This document shows positions 27,232-28,148 of a DNA stretch of 28,148 bases, in pieces (the first letter of the stretch is position 1; every line of letters starts with the position of its first letter). The translations under genes and the position numbers were made by a program. Below the pieces are notes generated by a model. It worked only from the letters and a program-made list of their open reading frames with translations. It was not told the DNA's origin and did not search any database. The stretch lies in assembly GCA_036525295.1 (NCBI GenBank), contig DATDAQ010000084.1, forward strand, positions 1 to 28,148. Direction: 5' to 3'. This DNA is from VRUE01 sp036525295. GTDB taxonomy: Bacteria > Actinomycetota > Thermoleophilia > Solirubrobacterales > 70-9.

Positions 27232-28148
27232 CCCGCGTCCTGATCCTCTCCTGGGAGTACCCGCCTTTGATCGAGGGCGGGCTGGCGCGCCACGTGCGCA
27301 AGCTCTCCGAGGCGCTGGTCGATCGCGACGTGGAGGTCCACGTGCTCACCCGGGGCGGCGAGGAGTCGCCGGCCGAGGAGCGCAGCGGCGGCGTCGTCAT
27401 CCACCGCATCCGCGAGCCGAAGCGCCCGACCGACCTGGGCGAGTTCGTCGCCTGGGTCGAGCGGATGAACTCCGACATGCTCGCCGCCGGGGTCGAGCTC
27501 GGCGACCGCTACAGCTTCGACCTGGTCCACGGCCACGACTGGCTGGTTGCCAACGCCTGCGATCACCTCGCCAAGCGCTTCGATGCGCCGCTGGTGACGA
27601 CGATCCACGCCACCGAGCACGGCCGCCACCAGGGCTGGGTCGAGGAGCACCCCCAGACCTACATCCACGGGGTCGAGCGCTGGATCACCAACCGCTCCGA
27701 CCGGGTGATCGCCTGCTCCCACTACATGCGCGAGCAGGTCGCCGACATCTTCGGGGTCGAGGAGGAGCGGATCAGCGTCATCCCCAACGGGATCGACCCC
27801 GACGACCTGCAGGCGCAGAGCCCGGCCGAGCTGGAGCGACTGCGGGGCGAGTTCGCCGCGCCGGAGGAGAAGCTGGTGCTGCTGATCGGGCGCCTGGTCT
27901 ACGAGAAGGGCTTCCAGCTGGCGCTGGAGGCGATGCCGCGGGTGATCGCGGAGGCTCCAGGAACCCGCTTCTTGGTCGCCGGCTCGGGCACGCACGAGGC
28001 CGAGCTGCACCGTCAAGCCGAAGAGCTGGGACTGATGGAGCACGGCACATTCCTCGGCTGGATCGGCGACGACGTCCTGCACTCGCTCTACCGCATCGCC
28101 GACCTCACCGTGGTGCCCTCGATCTACGAGCCGTTCGGGCTGGTGGCG
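27228..28148 (+). CDS. GT4 glycosyltransferase (Rv3032/glycogen synthase-like), 3' end missing
   Basis: The frame starts at GTG 27228, inside the GH57 stop (GTGA), and remains open to the window end (307 codons). It begins TRVLILSWEYPPLIEGGLARHV, with the Gly-Gly donor loop. LVHGHDWLVANA, TTIHATEHGRH and the hinge IPNGIDPDD follow. The catalytic R222 and K227 are in GRLVYEKG, and E301 is in EPFGLVA, the first Glu of the E-x7-E motif; the second lies beyond the window. This is a retaining GT-B/GT4 alpha-1,4-glucosyltransferase. Relatives are about 390-415 residues, so roughly a quarter is missing. It should make the linear alpha-1,4-glucan that the GH57 enzyme branches. Confidence 0.92.
   Translation, partial: MTRVLILSWEYPPLIEGGLARHVRKLSEALVDRDVEVHVLTRGGEESPAEERSGGVVIHRIREPKRPTDLGEFVAWVERMNSDMLAAGVELGDRYSFDLVHGHDWLVANACDHLAKRFDAPLVTTIHATEHGRHQGWVEEHPQTYIHGVERWITNRSDRVIACSHYMREQVADIFGVEEERISVIPNGIDPDDLQAQSPAELERLRGEFAAPEEKLVLLIGRLVYEKGFQLALEAMPRVIAEAPGTRFLVAGSGTHEAELHRQAEELGLMEHGTFLGWIGDDVLHSLYRIADLTVVPSIYEPFGLVA

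Noticed and set aside
1..28148. tRNA, rRNA, IS element, prophage or CRISPR array
   Set aside because: Scanned by eye for transposase and integrase motifs, CCA/T-loop patterns and regular spaced repeats; none was convincing.

Overview
The window is GC-rich DNA (third codon positions mostly G or C) from what looks like a monoderm actinobacterium, most likely class Thermoleophilia (Solirubrobacterales and relatives). That placement is inferred. It rests on a type IV pilus locus with no secretin gene in view, a mycobacterial-type GH57/GT4/methyltransferase trio, an Rv1264-like adenylate cyclase and a paired ArsA/Get3-like ATPase operon. No tRNA, rRNA, insertion sequence or CRISPR array was seen.

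Region 1 (about 1-14634) is a nearly complete type IV pilus locus on the + strand. In order it holds a membrane-anchored thioredoxin-fold-like protein, PilB, PilT, PilC, a c-di-GMP-I (GEMM-type) riboswitch, the major pilin, a strong terminator, a secreted beta-propeller-like protein, two minor prepilins (one with a large C-terminal extension), prepilin peptidase PilD, PilM, PilN, PilO and a PilP-position membrane protein. The riboswitch sits directly before the pilin, with a Shine-Dalgarno-sequestering hairpin between them. This suggests that c-di-GMP sets pilin supply. The propeller protein encoded just before the minor prepilins is a candidate functional analogue of the PilY1 tip adhesin.

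Region 2 (14635-18836) holds an HxlR-type regulator with a repeat-rich promoter, an unusual nested palindrome, and an unrecognised 531-residue protein. Convergent to that protein is an operon of two ArsA/Get3-like ATPases. The first of these lacks any normal start codon and appears to begin at GTA. The second lacks the signature lysine of the deviant Walker A motif.

Region 3 (18902-22963) holds overlapping parA and ftsZ genes and a gamma-glutamyltransferase-like Ntn-hydrolase with altered substrate-binding residues. Both the ParA and FtsZ proteins carry long disordered N-terminal extensions, and each extension contains a copy of the same palindromic repeat.

Region 4 (23007-28148) holds a class III adenylate cyclase with an Rv1264-type regulatory domain and a convergent SAM methyltransferase. 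Divergent from the latter is a methyltransferase, GH57 branching enzyme and GT4 glycosyltransferase set in the same order as Rv3030-Rv3031-Rv3032, the methylglucose lipopolysaccharide genes of Mycobacterium. The last gene runs off the window.
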